From Gonocerus acuteangulatus (Eukaryota > Arthropoda > Insecta > Hemiptera > Coreidae): a DNA stretch of 64,000 nt. The notes under the pieces were generated by a model. That model searched no databases. It saw only the letters and a program-made list of their open reading frames with translations, and had not been told where the DNA came from. The translations under genes were made by a program, and so were the position numbers. Positions 54,823 through 64,000 of the stretch are shown in pieces (positions within the stretch are counted from its first letter, which is position 1; the number at the start of each line of letters is the position of its first letter). The DNA lies in the NCBI GenBank assembly GCA_946811695.1, contig OX328125.1, positions 102,135,176 through 102,199,175 of the forward strand. Direction: 5' to 3'.

Positions 54823-56536
54823 AAACCTTCCTTTATCAGTTAGTCCCCTGTTATTCCCATGTAATTCTTGGTGGTGACTTCAATACCAATCTTCTTGTCG
54901 AATCCCCTGACGTTACCTACCTTTCTGAACTATTCTTTTCACTTAATCTTTTTGTGGTTCCCTATTCACCTACCCATCACTCCCAGTCCTCTGATACTTG
55001 GCTTGATCTCTTTATCCTCGACTCCCAGGATAAACTCCTCGCCTCATCTCAACACCCTGTGCCCTTCCTTTCTTCTCATGATCTTATTCAAATAACTTTT
55101 GATTTACCTATCCATACTATCACAAACAAATTCTTTACGTCTCGTAACCTTAATTCTCTGTCCTTTGAACAATTAGAACCTGATTTAGAAAACTTTCCTT
55201 ACGATTCCATTTATTCCTCTGACTCCATAGATGACATGGTTAACTCCTTAACTCATCACCTCCACTCCCTTTTAGATTCCCATGCTCCTCTTCAAACCCG
55301 CCGGTTCAACCGTCCTCCTGCTCCCTGGCTTACACCCGAGCTCAAATCATTAATAAAAAGAAGAGAAGCAGCGAGAAGAAAATTTAGACGGACCCGTCTT
55401 CCTCAAGATTACTCCTCCTACAAATACTTGCGTAACCTCACCCAATCCTCCATCCGTCGAGCTAAGTCCCTCTACGTCCACCAATCCCTATCCAATGCTC
55501 CTGACTCTAAAACAAAATGGTCAATCCTTCGTAAACTTTCCCTTTGCAAAACTAACCGTCCTTGCTCTATCTCATTATCCCCTGATGTTCTTAATGCTCA
55601 CTTTGTATCTTCTCCCTCAGTCCTATCCAGTCCTCCTATACCTTCCACACTACCTTTTAATTCCAACAACTTCTACTTCTCCTATATTACCCCAGAAGAT
55701 CTTCTAACCGCGGTCCTTCAATCCCGAACCAATGACTACGGTCCAGACTCTGTTCCCGTTAAACTGATTAAGGCCTGCTTACCCGCAATCCTTCCTATCC
55801 TTCTTCACATATACAACTATTCCCTTCAAAACTCGACTTTTCCTTCTCAATGGAAAACAGCGTTGGTTCGCCCTCTTAACAAAATATCAAACCCCTGCTC
55901 TCCGAAGGATTTCCGTCCTATCTCCCTTCTATCCAATCTTTCCAAACCTTTAGAGCGCCTGGTCCAATCTCAAGTATCCAACCACCTTGAACAAAATAAT
56001 CTCCTTAACCCTCTCCAGTCTGGCTTCCGTCCGTCATACTCCACTCAATCAGCGCTCATAAAAATCACCCATGACATTCAAACTGCCATAGATAACCAAC
56101 AGCTCACTATTCTAGTTCTCCTAGATTTTTCAAAAGCATTTGATACCGTAGACCATCAAATCCTCCTCACCAAACTCCAATCTCTTTCCTTTTCCAACAG
56201 TGCCATTAGCTGGTTCCAATCCTTTCTATCCAATATTCGAAAAATCATTTGTCACCCGTGCCACCTCGCTATGGAATTCCTTACCTCTGTCTGTCCGCCA
56301 TTCTACCAACCTTGAAACCTTTAAATGCCGACTCTTCCACCACCTTCTATCCCTCCAAGTTTTACCCAACCCCTAGTCTATATTGAAGCTGTACACTATA
56401 TACTGATACTGATAGCATTTATAAGTTTTTAAGTTTAAGTTTATATGTAAAATTCAAAATTATTTTGTAATTTCAAAATTATTCCTATGGGACTTCTGTC
56501 CCGGAATAAGAATAAAACTTTTCATTCATTCATTCA
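54823..56536 (+). pseudogene. CR1/L2-like LINE ORF2, internally deleted
   Basis: Continues from 50541. Endonuclease motifs HVILGGDFNTNLL, TWLDLFIL and SSHDLIQITF are followed by the linker (RPPAPWLTPELKSLIKRREA) and the front of the reverse transcriptase: GPDSVPVKL, DFRPISLLS, GFRPSYSTQSALIKI and LLDFSKAFDTVDHQILL. The YADD region is missing: at about 56240 the sequence jumps to the C-terminal tail (RATSLWNSLPLSVRHSTNLE in another frame, then a stop). The 3' UTR has CCTATGGGACTTCTGTCCC and ends in (ATTC)n at 56519-56536. The first 14 codons of the open frame (from 54783) come from the Gypsy LTR and are not native. Same family as 24690-25085. Confidence 0.85.
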
Positions 56537-56540
56537 AAAT

Positions 56541-57062
56541 AGAAACACTTCGTAAAATATCCAATATTCCGCACATAAAATTCTTCATACACAAGCTCAC
56601 ATATAAGTTTTTTAAAGCATGCAAGGGAAAACCTAACCCACTGATCAAGAATATAGGTAACTATAGCAAAAGTAGCGCTAAGAGATATGTACATAAAAGG
56701 ACAAAACATATATTATTGAAATAAGTATAACAGACCATGCTGAGTGCAAGCCAAGAACTGGATTATATTATCAGGAGTGAGATAACTATACATAAGCATT
56801 TACCCATTAATCCCTAACTGTATATTCTATTGTATATATATATATAAATAGTACTTATTATTATTAACTATTTTCCTTCCAAATAATGAATTTTATATTT
56901 ACGCTCACAATGTAACAGAGCAAGGAAATGAAGAAGATACATTTCATGCATTAAAGTTATTGTCATTGACATTAATGTTAAATTTATCCTTGTGGTCTGT
57001 AGGTACACAATGTTTATATCATGTTTTGTTTTTTTATATCAAATAAACAGTTAAATTTAAAA
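56541..57062 (+). pseudogene. Jockey-type LINE ORF2 C-terminus and 3' UTR
   Basis: Reads IETLRKISNIPHIKFFIHKL, TYKFFKACKGKPNPLIKNIG and NYSKSSAKRYVHKRTKHILL, then a stop near 56720. IP.I..FI..L..KF......HPNPLI..IGNY...KR.KH.L is the Jockey C-terminal pattern. The 3' UTR of 340 bp ends with AAATAAACAG and an A-run at about 57058. It lies between two other LINE fragments, each 5'-truncated. Confidence 0.7.
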
Positions 57063-57123
57063 AAAAAGAAAGAAAAAGAAAAAAAAAAGGAAAATATATC
57101 AAAAAACAACATGTAATGAATCT

Positions 57124-58041
57124 TTGAGACAGAAAAGAAAACAAGCCTATTTAGAAATAAAACAAATCTATGAAAAAAACATAAAAGCTAATAAAATAAA
57201 ATCATGGAAAGAATTTTGCAATAATATAAGTCCTTGTAATCCATGGAAATGGCCTTACAAATATGCTAATGGAAAATTACATGAACAATTTACACTTAAT
57301 ACGATAAAGAAACATGACGATTCATACACAAATAATACAACAGAAACATACCAATGTATACTCGACTCACTCATTAAAACAGACAACATACAAAATGATA
57401 ATGAAATACACGAAACAATTCGCAATAATCTACCAACAGACCTACAGACACATGACGACCTACCATTAACCGATTCAGAAATTAGTTATATTATTCAAAA
57501 TTTAAAAAGAAATAAGTCCTCAGGTATAGATGGAATTACAGGAGAAATATTCAAAAATGTATATAATTGTTTCCCAATTTTTATCAATGAATTATACAAA
57601 AATTGTTTCAAATTTGGTATTTTCCCCGAAATATGGAAGAAGTCTAAACTAATTCTTCTAAATAAACCCGGAAAATGCAAGAATGATATTTCCTCGATTC
57701 GACCCATTTCTTTAATTCCTACAGCTGGTAAAGTCTTGGAAAAAATAATTCATTCCAGATTATCTCATTATTTGTTCTCGAACTCACTCCTACATATCAA
57801 TCAATTTGGATTTACCTCTCAAAAATCAACAATAGATGCATTACACAGTACACTACAATTCATATCTGAAGCCAAAAACACTAAGTCACATACAGTTCTC
57901 ATATCACTAGATATTAAAGGAGCATTTGATAATGCACGGTGGCCATCAATTTTAAATTCTTTAGCTAATTCCAATTGTCCTAACAATATATATAGATCTA
58001 TTAAAAAAATTACTTACAAGGCAAACAATCCTTTATCATAA
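57124..58041 (+). pseudogene. R1/LOA-like LINE reverse transcriptase, N-terminal half
   Basis: The open frame (no native start; it is open upstream to about 57085) includes the thumb-preceding linker KANKIKSWKEFCNN, then LKRNKSSGIDGITGEIFKN, FGIFPEIWKKSKLILLNKPG, SIRPISLIPTAGKVLEKIIH, FGFTSQKSTIDALH and LISLDIKGAFDNARWPSILN with the first catalytic aspartate. It ends in a frameshift at about 58030. The element is 5'-truncated, so endonuclease and ORF1 are missing. LDIKGAFDN.RWP is typical of R1 and relatives. Confidence 0.82.
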
Positions 58042-58049
58042 CACCAAAT

Positions 58050-58579
58050 ATGAAATTTCACAAATTTCAAACACTAGGAACGCCTCAAGGATCTAGCCTT
58101 TCGCCATTACTATGGAATCTAATTGTAAATAATTTATTAAAGATAAAGTTACCTCCAGACACAACTATTTTAGTATATGCTGATGACATATTAATACTAA
58201 GTAAATCTAAAATATTCGAAAAGCTGCAAGTCAATATTAACGTAATTACAAGTATTATTGATGACTGGGCGGACCAACATAAGTTAACATTAAATATTCA
58301 AAAATCATCTTTCATTATATTTACACATAAAAGAATCCATCCACAAATACAGGTAAAATCACAAGGACAAAACATTAAACAGGTTGAAACATTGAAATAT
58401 GTAGGAATAACATTAGACAGAAAACTGAACTGGAATGCACACATTGACAGACTACAGACAAAATTATTAAAACTAGTAAATAATCTGACAATCGCTGCAA
58501 AGAATACATGGGGACTAAACAAAGAAGCATTACATATATTGTATAAAGGAGCCGTACTCCCATCATTAACGTATGCTAT
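58050..58579 (+). pseudogene. R1/LOA-like LINE reverse transcriptase, C-terminal half
   Basis: Begins in another frame than the preceding part: LGTPQGSSLSPLLWNLIVNN, the catalytic motif VYADDILIL, then WADQHKLTLNIQKSS, KYVGITLDRKLNWNAHIDRL and NTWGLNKEALHILYKGAVLP before the Gypsy derivative interrupts at 58580. The frameshift implies the copy is inactive. Confidence 0.82.
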
Positions 58580-59672
58580 TGTTAAGTGTATAGAATTTAC
58601 AACTTACAAGAATGAATTGCAGTTTTCAATTGCGAGAGAACACTTAATAATGTTTTATTTATTTTTAAAACATGTGGTTTCTTTTTTGGGGGTTATCTGA
58701 TAACCGCTACAGGATTCCCCTCCCAGATGACGGAGTCAGAGAAGCTGACTGTGAAACTCGTTTCACGGTTCCCCGGAACGGGTCCTGTAGGGCTCTTGAA
58801 TTGGCGGTGGCGGTTGAGACTGCGTTTTTGGGAGAACTGGTGGTGTGTCCTGAGTCTGTTCGGATGGAAGAAACGCAGGCTTAAGCCGGTCTGTCGAAAT
58901 GGTGGCTTGGCGGCCTGGGAGTTGCACTTCGAAGTACTTGTCGTGTCGTTGGAGAACTCTGTGTGGTCCGGAGTATGGTGGTGTCAGCGGACGTCGGGCA
59001 CAGTCTTCCCTGATGAACACATGCGTGCAGTTCTGCAACTCCTGGTGTACATAGGTCTTCTTAGTGCTCTCCTTATACTCGGCTGGTCGAAGGGTGCGAA
59101 GATGTTCCTTCAGCTCCTGCAGGAGTACGTGTGGATCTTCCGCGGTCGTGTGTTGCTCCAAGAATTCGCCTGGCAATCTTATGGGACAACCGTAGACTGC
59201 TTCAGCTATGCTCGATGAAGTATCATCTCGCAGGCTGGCTCTGAGTCCGAGGAGTACGGTCGGCAATATGCGGGTCCAGTTGTTGCTGTCAAGGTGTGCT
59301 GTAATGGCGGCTTTGAGTGTCCGGTGCCATCGTTCTATGCATCCGTTAGCTTGGGGATGATAAGCAGTTGTGCGACCTTTCTCGATTCCCAGAAGCGAAG
59401 TCAGCTGATGAAAAAGCTGGGATTCATATTGCCGGCCTTGGTCGGTGGTTATTCTTGAGGGAACGCCGAATCGGCAGATCCAACCAGTGTAGAATGCGCT
59501 TGAGACGGTTTCGGCTGTGATATCACGTCGGGGTCACCAATGTTAAGTGTATAGAATTTACAACTTACAAGAATGAATTGCAGTTTTCAATTGCGAGAGA
59601 ACACTTAATAATGTTTTATTTATTTTTAAAACATGTGGTTTCTTTTTTGGGGGTTATCTGATAACCGCTACA
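58580..59672 (-). mobile_element. Gypsy element deletion derivative
   Basis: Two identical 132-bp LTRs (58580-58711 and 59541-59672), with CTAT flanking both sides (58576-58579 and 59673-59676). The inner 829 bp keep only the C-terminal half of integrase and the tail of pol, next to the primer-binding site; gag, protease, reverse transcriptase and RNase H are gone. A one-base loss near 58770 shifts the pol tail. Relative to 50542-54822 the LTRs carry several fixed differences (AGAATTT for AGGATTT; AATAATG for AATACTG), so it comes from a sister lineage. It can move only with proteins supplied by another copy. Confidence 0.9.
58763..59520 (-). pseudogene. Gypsy integrase C-terminal fragment
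   Basis: The minus strand includes MPTVLLGLRASLRDDTSSSI and AEAVYGCPIRLPGEFLEQHT, integrase core end with the GLR.S..D......AE..YG pattern, then the chromatin-side tail. It has lost its N-terminal zinc finger and first catalytic residues, and ends in TRSGEP through a frameshift. Confidence 0.8.
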
Positions 59673-59676
59673 CTAT

Positions 59677-60865
59677 TAACATCTGGGAATCTGGACTTGC
59701 TAAAAAACACAATTTAATGAAATTACAACTAGTACAAAGATTGATGGCTATTAAAATGATAAAGGGTTTTAAAACAGTGTCGTATGAAGCAGCCTGCGTC
59801 CTAGCGAAAATAGTACCTGTAGAATTAATTGCAAAACAATATACAGCACAATTTAAACTTCTTAAAACCTCAGAAAACGTAGACGATTTCAGAAATAGTC
59901 AAATTGAAAAGGAATTGCAAGTTGCAATGTGGCTTCACCCATCTGATTTTCCAATTTTTAAAAGTCCTTACAAAAATAACAACATAGAATTAACAATTTA
60001 CACTGATGGAAGTAAGGAAGGCGAAAACGTAGGCTGTGCTTCAGTGGTATTTATTAACGGCGAACCCACGGACGTACATGAATACAGACTGGGACAATAC
60101 TGTACAAACATACAAGCAGAACAATACGCCGTACTTGAAAGTTTGCGACTAATAAAGACCAAATACAGACACTATAATAATGCAATTTTATACACAGACA
60201 GCAAGACGACCTTACAAAAACTGACTAATCGTTCGGTACATGACTCACTAACAGAAGAAATAAGGAAACATGTGACAGAAATACAAAACATTAACATAAA
60301 CATATATTTTAAGTGGATAAGAGGACACTCTGGAAATATGGGGAACGAATTAGCTGATAAAGCGGCTAATGCTGCCGCAAAGAGTCCCCAGTTACCAGTT
60401 TGTTATGATAAGATATCGAAAAAACACTTAAAATATATGTTACAAACTAAGACTGTACAAACTTGGGAAAACCGCTGGACAAATACTAACAAAGGGACAC
60501 ACTTAAAGCTATTCATACCGCATATTCAAACATATTTAACAAAAAAACAAACTATGACTGATTTTTACACAACACAACTTGTCACAGGCCATGGATCAAT
60601 AAACTCTTACTTACACCGTTTCAAAATCACAAACAGAAACACTTGTCCATGCGACTTTCTTACGGAACAAACTTACCAACACTTAGTATACGACTGCCGA
60701 CTACTAATACAGGAACGGACAAAATTACAAACGACAATTGTGAAACAAAACGGAGTCTGGCCGTCACCAGAACAACCTCTGTTTATGTGCCATAATAAGG
60801 CATTAAGAGAATTTGCTGAGCAGCTTTACATGGCAATGGGAAGATTGAATCCCTATTACAAATAA
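59677..60865 (+). pseudogene. R1/LOA-like LINE RNase H and C-terminal domain
   Basis: Continues the interrupted ORF: NIWESGLAKKHNLMKLQLVQ (end of thumb region), then RNase H with IYTDGSKEG (Asp), NIQAEQYAVLESL (Glu), ILYTDSKTTL (Asp) and KWIRGHSGNMGNELADKAAN (His and Asp). A C-terminal region has FYTTQLVTGHGSINSYLHRF and a knuckle CPCDFLTEQTYQHLVYDC. It ends RLNPYYK. RNase H would remove RNA from the first-strand hybrid. The first 15 codons of the open frame from 59633 are LTR sequence. All RNase H catalytic residues remain. Confidence 0.85.
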
Positions 60866-61188
60866 ACCGTGGTATTAAGCATTTTATGTGGTAATACTAA
60901 AATTTAATTTTTCTACTTATTCATTGATTCTTTATTATTCATGTTTTTGTTTTACGTCATTTTATATTCTGTTCTTTTGTTAATTTTCACCAATCGTTGT
61001 ATTTTGTATAGTTTTAATTTGTAAACTTTTAAATTTTAACATAAACTAATAATATGTCTAAAAAACAAAACAAAATATGTTAATATGCAAATGCAAGTGA
61101 TATGCTCATTGTTGCATGAGACTTGCAGACAATAATAAACTCCCTTCTTGCAGGGTTACTGTAAGGAGGAAACAAATAAAAAAAATAC

Positions 61189-61189
<1 letters not shown>

Positions 61190-61250
<61 letters not shown>
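61190..61250. repeat. (TA)n microsatellite
   Basis: About 58 bp of TA between a LINE 3' end and a PLE terminus. Confidence 0.95.
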
Positions 61251-61253
<3 letters not shown>

Positions 61254-61254
61254 T

Positions 61255-61474
61255 TTTATCTTAGGAGGCATGGGGTCGTTAAAGCAGTCTTCCTTTATTA
61301 TACTACTTTATAGCCCGACATGTTTCGTGCGTCTTTTCTTCGCACCTCTTCAGGGCCACTTCTACAACAAAATCATTTTTTGAACATCCAAACAAACAAT
61401 TTTCCATTATATTAAAGCTAACAATAAGATCTATGAAATGATTAGCTTTAATATAATGGAAAATTGTTTGTTTG

Positions 61475-61480
<6 letters not shown>
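61255..61480 (-). mobile_element. PLE terminus with partial palindrome
   Basis: On the minus strand this is the same terminus as 63420-63550: CTAAGATAAAAAATAA junction, GGGGTCGTTAAAGCAG (plus), ribozyme core, and AAAATCATTTTTTGAACATC. At 61387-61478 it turns back on itself: CATCCAAACAAACAATTTTC is inverted as GAAAATTGTTTGTTTGGATG. (TA)n follows. Confidence 0.75.
61317..61353 (-). ncRNA. Hammerhead-ribozyme-like core
   Basis: Minus strand: CTGAAGA, GTGC...GCAC stem II (with one unpaired G), GAAACATGTC, giving the classical GTC cleavage triplet. Confidence 0.7.
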
Positions 61481-61518
<38 letters not shown>

Positions 61519-61523
61519 TTGTT

Positions 61524-61570
<47 letters not shown>

Positions 61571-61592
61571 TATGTATATACACACAAATATT

Positions 61593-61663
<71 letters not shown>

Positions 61664-61720
61664 ATATACATACATACATATATATATTATTATTATTTAT
61701 TATATATATTATTATTATTA
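61480..61720. repeat. (TA)n cluster
   Basis: Three TA tracts (about 61480-61516, 61530-61570 and 61595-61660) separated by short A/T-rich sequence and ending in TTATTA repeats. Confidence 0.92.
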
Positions 61721-61723
61721 TTT

Positions 61724-62132
61724 TTTTTATTAGTTTCCTCTCTGCAATAACCCTGCAAAGAGCCCGTTTATTTTGTGCTACACATCCCATACATAATGGG
61801 TCAATATGTTTACGTTAATATGTTCCAATACATAATGTATATCACATGTATTTTATAAAAGTTTGTCATCAAATGTTCTTAGATATATATTACATTAATG
61901 ATTTAACATTAATTAATAACTAAATTTAAATAATTAGAAAATAAATATACATAAAATAAATATAATTTTATATATTTACATAATTTGTTTGTTTACATTT
62001 TTTTATTATTTCAATTGTCTTTAGAGGCATCGATCGTCTTTAGAGTCAGGCATGCTCTCTTGCAAAAATCTCTGAAGCTTGAATAGTGTTTATTAAACAG
62101 CTCTTTTTCTGTAATGGGCCAGTTTTTTATAT

Positions 62133-62138
<6 letters not shown>
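61724..62138 (-). pseudogene. Inverted copy of the R1/LOA-like LINE 3' end
   Basis: Reverse complement of 62832-63210, covering the last part of the C-terminal coding region (NWPITEKELFNKHYSSF) and the 3' UTR. It contains a small extra insert near 61785-61825. Together with the right copy it forms a large inverted repeat around (TA)n and an RNase H segment. Confidence 0.75.
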
Positions 62139-62193
<55 letters not shown>

Positions 62194-62275
62194 TATATAT
62201 ATACATATTATATATATATTATATATATATATATATATTTTATATATTATATATATATATATATATTATATATTC
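62139..62275. repeat. (TA)n tract
   Basis: TA dinucleotides with TTATATA interruptions; the LINE fragment starts where it ends. Confidence 0.92.
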
Positions 62276-62954
62276 AACAGTTCAAATATGCACAGACAGT
62301 AAATCTTCACTATACAAATTGACCAATAGAAAAATACACGAACCAATAATTGAACAAATAAGACACAAACTACTTCAGACACAAATGAAACACATAACTA
62401 CACACTTTAAATGGGTCAAAGCACACGACGGACTTGAAGGAAACGAGATAGCCGACAGACTCGCTAAATCAGCGTCCAAAGATAATAATATACCAATAAC
62501 ATACAACAAAATATCTAAGACACACATGAAACACATTCTATCACGTAAAACAATAGAGCACTGGCAAACACAATGGGGAAACTCTACAAAAGGACGTACA
62601 CTCTTTTCATTTATACCTGACATACATAGCCACTTAGTACGAAAACATACATGTTGTGACTTCTACACGACACAATTACTAACTAGACACGGATCTTTAA
62701 ACACATACTTACACAAGCTAAAGATAACTAACAGCTCGGCATGCCCTTGCGACAACACAACACCACAAACAACACAGCACCTTATATACAAATGTAAGTT
62801 ACTCATAGAAGAGAGAAAAACAATTCAAAAGAATATAAAAAACTGGCCCATTACAGAAAAAGAGCTGTTTAATAAACACTATTCAAGCTTCAGAGATTTT
62901 TGTAAGAGAGCATGCCTTACTCTAAAGACGATCGATGCCTCTAAAGACAATTGA
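62276..62954 (+). pseudogene. R1/LOA-like LINE RNase H and C-terminus, 5'-truncated
   Basis: The open frame starts inside RNase H (TVQICTDSKSSLYKLTNRKI, which holds the third catalytic aspartate), followed by FKWVKAHDGLEGNEIADRLA, KSASKDNNIPITYNKISKTH, CDFYTTQLLTRHGSLNTYLH and the knuckle CPCDNTTPQTTQHLIYKC. It is about 60 percent identical in protein to 59677-60865, so it is a different subfamily. No stop interrupts it, but the truncation removes the polymerase. The ATG at 62319 is not native. Confidence 0.82.
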
Positions 62955-63205
62955 AATAATAAAAAATGTAAACAAACAAATTATGTAAACATATAAAATT
63001 ATATTTATTTTATGTATATTTATTTTCTAATTATTTAAATTTAGTTATTAATTATTTAATGTTAAATCATTAATGTAATATATCTAAGAACATTTGATGA
63101 CAAAATTTTATAAAATACATGTGATATACATTATGTATTGGAACGTGTAGCACAAAATAAACGGCCTCTTTGCAGGGTTACTGCAGAGAGGAAACTAATA
63201 AAAAA
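62955..63205 (+). repeat. LINE 3' UTR
   Basis: A/T-rich; it ends GGCCTCTTTGCAGGGTTACT, GCAGAGAGGAAACTAATAAA and an A-run, close to the 3' end at 61140-61185, and passes into (TA)n at 63213. Confidence 0.7.
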
Positions 63206-63207
63206 AA

Positions 63208-63212
<5 letters not shown>

Positions 63213-63252
<40 letters not shown>
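63213..63252. repeat. (TA)n microsatellite
   Basis: Pure TA between the LINE 3' end and the next PLE palindrome. Confidence 0.93.
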
Positions 63253-63255
<3 letters not shown>

Positions 63256-63261
63256 TTTATA

Positions 63262-63298
63262 TACATGTTTCGTGCATCTTTTCTTCGCACCTCTTCAG
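63262..63298 (-). ncRNA. Hammerhead-ribozyme-like core
   Basis: Minus strand: CTGAAGA, GTGC...GCAC stem, GAAACATGTA. It faces the copy at 63446. Confidence 0.68.
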
Positions 63299-63445
63299 GG
63301 GCAATATCATTTTTTGAACATCCAAACAAACAATTTTCCATTAAATTAAAGCTAACAATTTCATAGATCTTATTGTTAGCTTTAATATAATGGAAAATTG
63401 TTTGTTTGGATGTTCAAAAAATGATATTTTGTTGTAGAAGTGCCC

Positions 63446-63482
63446 CTGAAGAGGTGCGAAGAAAAGATGCACGAAACATGTC
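63446..63482 (+). ncRNA. Hammerhead-ribozyme-like core
   Basis: CTGAAGA, GTGCGAAGAAAAGATGCAC hairpin (stem II), GAAACATGTC with the GTC cleavage triplet. Best preserved of the set with 61317-61353. Confidence 0.72.
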
Positions 63483-63551
63483 GGGCCGATTAAATAAAGT
63501 AGTATAATAATGTATGGCTGCTTTAACGACCCCATGTCTCCTAAGATAAAA

Positions 63552-63555
<4 letters not shown>

Positions 63556-63609
<54 letters not shown>

Positions 63610-63615
63610 AACATT

Positions 63616-63672
<57 letters not shown>
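63556..63672. repeat. Two (TA)n tracts
   Basis: About 63556-63605 and 63625-63671, separated by AATAAACATTTGTGTGTG. Confidence 0.93.
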
Positions 63673-63675
<3 letters not shown>

Positions 63676-63705
63676 ACATTTTATGTTTGTTATTTTGTAA
63701 TAACC

Positions 63706-64000
63706 TGTAACATATTATGATTATTTTAACATATGACGCCTTCCAGTAGATTCTTGTTTCGGCGCGTTTCGACACTGCGTGGGGCCGATGGATCTGTTTA
63801 GAAGCTGTTCTTCGTTTTGCTGCAATGCCCTATGTTCTCGTTTCCCCGCTGACCTTCCTTTAATGATTCTGACCAAAGGCTTCCGGGTAGGATGTAGGAT
63901 GACTCTTTCATCTCGGCACTTTAAACAAGAACATGGAAGCCCGTGCTCAGAAGCATTAAAGGAAGATCGCCATATGTTAAAATAATCTTAATATGTTACA
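63706..64000. mobile_element. Element with about 40-bp inverted ends, reaching the window edge
   Basis: TGTAACATATTATGATTATT then TTAACATATG and CGCCTTCC (63706-63745) is inverted at about 63960-64000. The middle is more G+C-rich. Minus-strand translation (PTRKPLVRIIKGRSAGKREH) is basic but not recognised. The repeat may extend past the window, so the true ends are uncertain. Confidence 0.5.

Larger units (their letters stand above)
57085..61185 (+). mobile_element. R1/LOA-like LINE, 5'-truncated, split by a Gypsy derivative
   Basis: Contains reverse transcriptase (57124-58579) and RNase H to C-terminus (59677-60865), with a 1.1-kb LTR element between that left a 4-bp duplication CTAT. The 3' UTR runs to about 61185 (TTGCAGGGTTACTGTAAGGA, then AAATAAAAAAAA) and passes into (TA)n. 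Another copy of the same 3' end is at 62276-63205, again followed by (TA)n. Confidence 0.82.
63255..63555. mobile_element. Palindromic pair of PLE termini
   Basis: Left half 63255-63358 and right half 63375-63490 are inverted copies around AATTTCATAGATCTTATT. Each half carries CATCCAAACAAACAATTTTC, AAAATGATAT and a ribozyme core; only the right one keeps the outer GGCTGCTTTAACGACCCCAT and CTAAGATAAAAAATAA junction before (TA)n. No protein is left. Confidence 0.78.

Overview
The window reads as nuclear DNA of an animal, most likely an arthropod and probably an insect. It is A+T-rich and full of (TA)n tracts, and it carries a mixture typical of arthropod genomes: I-clade, Jockey, R1/LOA-like and CR1/L2-like LINEs, a Gypsy LTR element, Penelope-like elements (PLEs), hAT, piggyBac-like and pogo/Tigger-like DNA transposons, and tRNA- and 5S-derived SINEs. 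I found no convincing host protein-coding gene, no prokaryotic operon structure and no CRISPR array. Species cannot be told from the sequence alone.

Layout. 1-7.3 kb: nested hAT elements. A 3.3-kb hAT (502-3829, 8-bp target duplication) contains a second hAT (583-1657), a 5S rRNA-derived SINE (2136-2297) and a GIY-YIG PLE fragment (2386-2937). A relative of the inner hAT (4117-7244) is split by about 2.3 kb of other repeats, including a foldback element. 7.5-13.4 kb: a 67-bp array, a pogo/Tigger-like element with a lone DNA-binding ORF, microsatellites, and a 53-bp array running into a LINE C-terminus. 13.4-36.7 kb: mostly old repeats, MITE-like elements, SINEs, palindromic PLE copies (28.3-30.6 kb) and LINE fragments.

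36.7-42.8 kb: a nearly complete I-clade LINE with a 13-bp target duplication. ORF1 and ORF2 each carry one premature stop, and an uninterrupted 257-codon ORF lies between them that I cannot assign to a family; it is the best candidate here for something undescribed. 42.8-50.4 kb: LINE tails, SINEs, a large inverted repeat and a seven-copy 199-bp satellite whose unit resembles a transposon end. 50.5-54.8 kb: a nearly complete Gypsy element (minus strand) inserted in a CR1/L2-like LINE; a deleted relative (58580-59672) sits in an R1/LOA-like LINE (57085-61185). 61-64 kb: LINE 3' ends, (TA)n tracts and palindromic PLE termini in alternation.

How it works together: autonomous LINEs supply reverse transcriptase that may also move the SINEs (one SINE tail resembles I-type LINE tails). 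PLE ends carry hammerhead-ribozyme-like motifs, often in facing pairs. Newer insertions with clean target duplications sit inside older ones, so a relative order can be read. All assignments come from reading motifs and repeats by eye; no database search was run.
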